DNA of 23,459 nucleotides, taken from NCBI GenBank assembly GCA_000969725.1, contig JXSR01S046269.1; one strand, 5' to 3'. The position numbers and the translations under genes were made by a program. This document shows positions 18,439 through 23,459 of the stretch, piece after piece (position 1 is the stretch's first letter; each line of letters begins with the position of its first letter). The DNA is from Ophiothrix spiculata (lineage: Eukaryota > Echinodermata > Ophiuroidea > Amphilepidida > Ophiotrichidae). The notes below the pieces were generated by a model. It was not told the origin of the DNA, did not search any database, and saw nothing but the letters and a program-made list of their open reading frames with translations.

Positions 18439-18598
18439 AAGATGGATCGCATTTTGATTTTGAGGGAAGAAATGAATACCGAAAAACGTGTTTTTATGCT
18501 TTTCAGCAATGAATTTGTTGTACTTTTTTCTTTATATCGACCCGGGGTTTTACCATACAAAAAACTCCCTCCCCCCAATTAAAAAAAAAAAAAATGGC

Positions 18599-19475
18599 AC
18601 ATAGTATTTTTAGCTATCAAACATTTGGTGCAACAAGTCTTTGTTATTACATTAATTCCAATGTATACTGGCTCATTCCAAAGTAACGTTTGTGACCGAA
18701 AAATTGAGAAATTTCACTTTTAAACGGCCACAGAACCTAGCCAAAACATTATATCAACGAGTTTGTTGTTGATAATGGTGCTCACTGGTTGGGTCAAGAC
18801 ATGTAGATGTTTGAAAATTAAATCAATTTCCAAAATCCTGAGTAAAGTCCATGTAACGTTTGGTAACGTTTGTGACCGCGCACGGAAATGGTTTTTTGCT
18901 CCGAATGACTTCAAAGTACAATTTCTCTGAAGTGTCAACGATTTTTTTATTGCGCCTTACACCGATTATGAGAAACATATTTACAAATATTTCATAAAAA
19001 TTACAGAACATTATATCGCCAGGAATAATTTTAATGCACTGTTTTGTGTTGTAACGTTTGGTAACGTTTGTGACATTTTGGTGTAACTTTTTGGTAACGT
19101 TTGTGACATTTTTGAAACAAAACATGTGCTCATTCATGCACGGATAGACAAACTTTACAATTTCTGATTGGAAAATACTTCTTACGTACCAAGTAACAAA
19201 TGTATGACTGAAAAACTTGCTTATGTGGTTGAATAAAAAAGCCGATTTTTTGCTTGAAATAAAAAAAGGTTCAGTTTCCACTGGAATGAGCCATCTTCTA
19301 ATCAATAACGGATGATTGATGTTGAAAATCACCAAACAAAGAAAATTTGGTGGAGTATTGATTTTTCATCACCAAGCCTACGTTACTAATAGAAAATACA
19401 TTGGAACTATATATCAGATTATAAGATAACAAAGACATGATGCACCAAATGTTTGGTAGCTCAAAAGAACTATGT
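18599..19475. mobile_element. 877-bp inverted-repeat element, possibly two nested elements
   Basis: The ends 18599 onward and back from 19475 share ACATAG..., CAAACATTTGGTGCA, GTCTTTGTTAT and TTCCAATGTAT in inverted order over about 70 bp. A second inverted pair, TGGCTCATTCCA at 18669-18680 and 19282-19293, sits just inside and may mark a separate inner element of about 625 bp. The interior has four exact copies of GTAACGTTTGTGAC. A 170-codon minus-strand ORF (18823-19335) reads NVTNVTK over these copies, but no transposase motif is recognised. Confidence 0.8.
18683..19107. repeat. Four copies of GTAACGTTTGTGAC
   Basis: Exact 14-mers start at 18683, 18863, 19061 and 19094, with extra GTAACGTTTG half-copies directly before two of them (18853 and 19051). 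All have the same orientation. They resemble repeated transposase-binding sites seen in the subterminal regions of some DNA transposons; that role is an inference. Confidence 0.9.
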
Positions 19476-19501
19476 TTTCAGCCTTACTGGGTGAGTTACG
19501 T

Positions 19502-19994
19502 AATAGACCTTTTCAAAACACGACTTTCCGAGAATTTCCGAAGCTGATTTTACACTTTCCGGCAATTGCCGACAGAAAAGTGACTCTTCAACACAATAAC
19601 CAGAATGGTAAGTTCGCGGTCTCGTTAACGGATTGCGTACGAATTCGAACTTGTAATTAGCGTTAGCGCTGAAGAGTCACTTTTAGTTAATGGGACTTTT
19701 TTCTTAAGCTTAATCAGCGCAGATCAGCCGATTTCAAATGGAAATTTCACTCTTTATGTCGGTGAGCTTATGGTACCATCGGCCAAAAGTTGTTCAGAAT
19801 GAGTGTATCTAATATTGTATGGGTCTGGTTCTATTTATTTTTCACTTGTATTGCACTGAAATGCGAGTGATTTTTCGGACTGTTTTTGTTGACAAAATCG
19901 TGCATACTAATGAGCTTGTACGTGATTGGTTGAAAAAATGGCCATGTGATCAATGGATCCGGAGATTTCCGAATGGATTTTGAAAAGGTCTATT
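19502..19994. mobile_element. MITE with AATAGACCTTTTCAAAA ends, 493 bp
   Basis: Exact 17-bp terminal inverted repeats lie at 19502-19518 and 19978-19994, with further inverted similarity (TTCCGA, CGGAAAT). An internal 15-bp inverted pair AAAAGTGACTCTTCA (19577-19591) / TGAAGAGTCACTTTT (19669-19683) forms a second hairpin. No transposase. The target duplication is not resolved. Confidence 0.85.
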
Positions 19995-20823
19995 GGAGCT
20001 TTAAGGATACGGGCTAAATGTACGCAATTAGCCTGTTCAAGTTTGTCGTAAGTTATCTCATTAAAGGACAAAGGATTTTGTAAACTAAATCGTAAATGAA
20101 AAAAGAAGTATCGAATTAATTTTACCGCACAAAAGAGGCCTGTTAATCAAAGTATAGGATAGGCTATTGTCTTCGACTAAAGCAAAAACGTATAGAGGTT
20201 TTTAGTTGTGCTTTTTATCGTGTAATCACAAAAGGATTGTTAAGGAATGCAATTTCCGAAGTGGGGATTATCTTGACTCCACTGAATAAAATAAGTAATG
20301 GGTTAACACAATATTTTACTACGGATTACAAAATGCATTGTTATGCACGGATAGGACATTTGAACTATAGCTAAAGGATTTCCGCTGCAAAATAGTAAAA
20401 CGAGACAAGTAATATATGCAAATGCCCTAAAGTGATCAGCGACCTATGATATTAAAAAGAGTGGACGTCTCAACCGAACTTTGGTTATTTATTAGTTTGT
20501 ATATATTGTCATCGAGATGCTTGGAGCAGATGCAGCATTAATCCTAAATTAATTTCCAAGAAAACATTGTAGCCAGGTATTATTTGCAATAGTCCATCAT
20601 TCTGCAATTAGCTTCTAATGAGCGACGGATGGCCTTTGGCCTCCCTTACGAAACAAATTTGTCAAGCATGTAAGCTTTTTTAACCAAGTCTATAACTTTT
20701 GTAGCCAACTATTTATAATGTTTCCTGTATGAGTTCTTAACGGAAACCATAAGAGTGTTGTGTGACACTTAAAAAAAGAAACAAATATATATAATATATA
20801 ATATATGATTATAACACTATAAC
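19995..20823. other. Intergenic, AT-rich
   Basis: An ATATAT-rich tract lies at about 20785-20808. No gene recognised. Confidence 0.4.
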
Positions 20824-21002
20824 ATCTAAATTGGTTTTATAAAATCTTAAAAACTGAACTTTTTCCAGAAAATAGTTCATTAAGGTAGACAATTGTCTGC
20901 CTTTGACTGGACAAAGGTAGACAATTGTCTACCCGAACAGAATTTTTGAATCTTTTTCTGGACAAAATTCAGTTTTTAAGATTTAATAAAAGCAATTTAG
21001 AT
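20824..21002. mobile_element. MITE with 49-bp ends and two internal palindromes
   Basis: Arms 20824-20872 and 20954-21002 match at 45 of 49 in inverted orientation. Inside are GGTAGACAATTGTCTGCC (20884-20901, one mismatched pair) and GGTAGACAATTGTCTACC (20916-20933, a perfect palindrome), 32 bp apart from start to start. No coding capacity. Confidence 0.9.
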
Positions 21003-21404
21003 TTTACTATGTTTTATATTCATCTCAATGACATTTTGTATGTACACGGTTGCTCATATAGTTGGAATAAAAATATTTTTACCACTTTTGTATGTAAAGG
21101 TCAATTTATGATAAAAATATCTGGAAACTTATGTTGCTTTTGGTCAGATTCTCATGAACTGGTAAGGGGGCAACAACAAAAATGGGTTAAAAACGTGATT
21201 TTTAGGTCCAATTTGATTTGACCCCGCCTTGTTCAAGGTTACTTTTCTACTCAAATTGAGTGTTTATATGGAATGTCTATCTGTAGTAGAGTGATAAGCA
21301 GGTGGTTGAATGTCTTTGTCATGCTTGACTGAGCCAAGAGAATGCTTGAAAGCAAAGCACAAAATGATCCTTCAAGGCCCTTAATTTACAAAAATAGGGT
21401 TGTG
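21003..21404. other. Intergenic
   Basis: No gene or repeat recognised. The 98-codon ORF starting at 20925 begins inside the MITE and has no motif. Confidence 0.4.
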
Positions 21405-21491
21405 GTGAACGTGGAATGGTCCCCGGCGGTATGTGACATCTTGAAAACCTTTTAAGATGTCATAAACCGCTGGGAACCATTCCACGTTCAC
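21405..21491. ncRNA. Pre-miRNA-like hairpin or very small MITE
   Basis: A 38-nt arm (21405-21442) pairs with 21454-21491 at 36 positions (two as G:U wobble), with two mismatches and an 11-nt loop (GAAAACCTTTT). The outer 16 pairs are perfect (GTGAACGTGGAATGGT). Length and pairing fit a pre-miRNA-sized hairpin, but such structures also arise from short palindromic transposons, and this region is full of them. Strand and expression cannot be read from sequence. Confidence 0.4.
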
Positions 21492-21740
21492 TAATACGAT
21501 ATGATATATGTGGCCTATATTGCATTTATTGCATGTTTACAGCATGTTAAGCATTGTGAACTTCAAAACTACGCTTGTTTGGAACAAAATATCCATATAA
21601 CAATTTTCGATCACGAGGTTGCATAAATCTTAAAACCGTTGTACCAGCCAAAAACAACTATCTGTCAATTAACTACATAAACCAGTCACAATACTTTCAT
21701 CTTTCTATATTCCAATGTGAAACTTTCGTAAAAGCTGCAG

Positions 21741-22363
21741 ATAACACTTTAGCACTTAAGTGCAAAGAGAGAGAGAGGGGGGGGGGATCCATATGGACCC
21801 TGGATTTTGTTTTTAGCGCGAAGCGCTAGAACGCAATGTAACCCAATAAAGTTGTTTTATGTAATTGTCAAGGTAGGGATTGTGCATGTTTTGGTGCAAA
21901 CAAATTCAAATCGGTCACGTTGTTTTTGAGATAATTAGCATTAACTGGTAAAATGATGGTGCTGTTCAAATTTTGTTTTGTCCCTAAAACCGAAACGAAA
22001 CAACTTTTTAAATTTTTTATTTCAGCAATGTATTTGTTATTATAATCTTCTACTATGAGTCAATTTCCATTGAAAAATTCCTTTGGAAAAGCAGATTTCC
22101 AATTTTTGGCGGGAAAAATTTCGGAAAAAATGAAAACTTGACACAAATTAAAAATCTGGCCGCCATTTTGATCGGAATGACGGATTTTTAATCTTTTTAT
22201 TTCATATGAATTTAATTGAGTTATTGTATCACTGTGTACAATTTCAAAGAAAAATAATATGGAGAATATTGATTTTAAAGCGATCAAAATCCAGGGTCCA
22301 TATGCCCCCCCCCCCCGTTGTGCACTAACGGGATTCTAAAACACCTTATGCACTTAATGTTAA
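21741..22363. mobile_element. Inverted-repeat element with CATATGGACCCTGGATTTTG ends, about 620 bp
   Basis: CATATGGACCCTGGATTTTG at 21790-21809 is exactly complementary to 22285-22304. Outside each copy is a G or C homopolymer (about 21777-21786 and 22305-22316) and then a TGCACTTAA-type motif (about 21752 and 22349). The same terminal block occurs alone at 13144-13190. The interior (including a 75-codon minus-strand ORF) has no recognisable transposase. The outer boundaries are approximate. Confidence 0.75.
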
Positions 22364-22525
22364 TCTACAACGTATCTTTTAAAAGATCGATATTGTTTGA
22401 ATTTATTATGACATTTCATCCTAAAAGGACATTTTTTGTATGCAGCACCCTCTCCTACTTCACATAAAATAAACATAATATATGAAATATGTCACGGTTA
22501 AATGATTGTCTCTTTTTTGTATATG

Positions 22526-22582
22526 GGGCCAACTCACCCACTGGGTGGGCCAACTTATCCCGCATGCGGGATGAGTTGGCCC
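22526..22582. repeat. Near-perfect 36-bp palindrome with GGGCCAACT repeats
   Basis: 22547-22582 is a palindrome with a single mismatched pair, centred on CCCGCATGCGGG. GGGCCAACTCA at 22526-22536 provides an alternative exact partner for TGAGTTGGCCC at 22572-22582, so two mutually exclusive hairpins are possible. GGGCCAACTTAG occurs again near 22739. Confidence 0.9.
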
Positions 22583-22785
22583 TCTTGACAATTTCCTTTT
22601 TCTTATTAATTTAAACACGATATTCCACAAAGTCTAAAAGCATCACATAGTTCGGGTGTACATGTATATCTATCTTATGTTAACAGGAACATCATCTAGA
22701 CCTTATCATGCCCGATTCAGGGGCGTTTGAACTTAAAGGGGCCAACTTAGTATACTAAATGTCCTGGCATTATTAGTTCTCATTT

Positions 22786-23040
22786 GTGATGACTCACCAC
22801 GAAAAGGGGAACTTTGCGACAGAATAATTTCCGAGATAATGGCAAAAATAGGCAGCAAAAACTAAAGAAAATAATGAGAATTTCTAGATAGCAGATTTTC
22901 TGTTGCAAAATTTGATCGCCTTGATCAATTTTCAACAAGTAAGGTGGCATTTTAAAGTTTAGAAAATGCTGTAACAGATCAAATAATAAAATCAAAATTG
23001 ATATCATCTTCAAAGTCCCCCTTTCGGGGTGAGCCATCAC
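22786..23040. mobile_element. MITE with 30-bp ends, 255 bp
   Basis: GTGATGACTCACCACGAAAA onward at 22786 is inverted at 23040 (GTGATGGCTCACCCCGAAAG in reverse complement), matching over about 29 bp with a few differences. The interior is AT-rich. No clear target duplication. The 86-codon minus-strand ORF across it starts in the terminal repeat and is not convincing. Confidence 0.85.
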
Positions 23041-23459
23041 ATAATTTTGAAGGGAAACATAACACGGATGTGACGAATGGTTGATGATGAATTTGGTTTG
23101 TTTTTGATGTATACCTATGTTTTTATGGAAAAATAAAGTCTGAATCTTATTACAGCCCCCGTATTTCCTATTTATAACCTTAAAGGTTCCAAAATCAAAT
23201 CTAATATTTCGTCTAATCTAAAAGCTGTGACTTTTGGCTTTAAAATAACTTCTTGCTTTTGATTATTAGATGTTCGATGACAAAGTAACATCCAAATGAT
23301 TGGGACTGATTGGAATAAGTATAGTTCTGAGAAAACCGAGTTTAAAGTTTTTGTACTTAAGTAAAACTTGAAGGAGAGGGGATTTTTCTCTTGGTTTTTA
23401 ACAGATTTTTCTTATGTTTTGGAATTGGATGTTGGAAACTAATTAATATGATAGAACAT
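23041..23459. other. Intergenic to window end
   Basis: An AATAAA polyadenylation-type hexamer lies at about 23133, but no upstream coding exon was identified. Confidence 0.4.

Noticed and set aside
18823-19335. 170-codon minus-strand ORF as a transposase
   Set aside because: No catalytic or DNA-binding motif was recognised, and the repeated NVTNVTK text is explained by the 14-mer repeats; kept only as a note in the element entry.

Overview
This is eukaryotic, AT-rich, gene-poor DNA from a draft assembly (577-base run of N at 11229-11805). It has one intronless class A (rhodopsin-like) GPCR gene, a truncated second copy of it, tRNA-derived SINE sequence, and many short inverted-repeat DNA elements. 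The best guess is a marine invertebrate, probably an echinoderm or hemichordate. That rests on general appearance (single-exon orphan GPCR in a local duplication, hAT-type MITE, SINE with a GCGCTATATAAAT tail) and is an inference. Nothing looks bacterial: no operons, ribosome binding sites or CRISPR.

Layout. 1-2.5 kb: intergenic, with a degenerate telomere-like CCCTAA array at 1100-1220. 2.5-4.2 kb: a palindromic MITE (2545-2720); a broken, unidentified coding fragment (3127-3846) split by a 249-bp hAT MITE with a perfect 8-bp target duplication; and a second palindromic MITE (3959-4193). 4.3-6.0 kb: the 5' part of a GPCR duplicate (upstream block, start codon, TM1-TM2), about 96% identical to the intact gene. 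It stops at 5098, close to the start of an about 850-bp foldback repeat (5153-5998). 6.2-7.4 kb: two triple tandem repeats and a MITE with 48-bp terminal inverted repeats. 8.4-9.7 kb: the conserved upstream block and the intact 368-codon GPCR. 9.9-11.2 kb: a GGGAGA-rich element and intergenic DNA. 11.1-15.2 kb: the assembly gap, a tRNA-like sequence, a SINE and a second tRNA-like head, bounded by 51-bp inverted copies. 15.5-23 kb: at least nine inverted-repeat elements or hairpins. These include a 1.5-kb element with 133-bp ends and a nested MITE, an 877-bp element carrying four exact copies of a 14-mer, an 88-nt hairpin resembling a pre-miRNA, and a 36-nt near-perfect palindrome.

How it fits together. 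The GPCR is the only convincing intact protein gene. The two GPCR copies share both coding and upstream sequence, so they arose by segmental DNA duplication and not by retroposition of an mRNA. Decay of copy 1 is associated with the foldback element. Most other long ORFs fall inside repeats or have no recognisable protein signature. No autonomous transposase was recognised.
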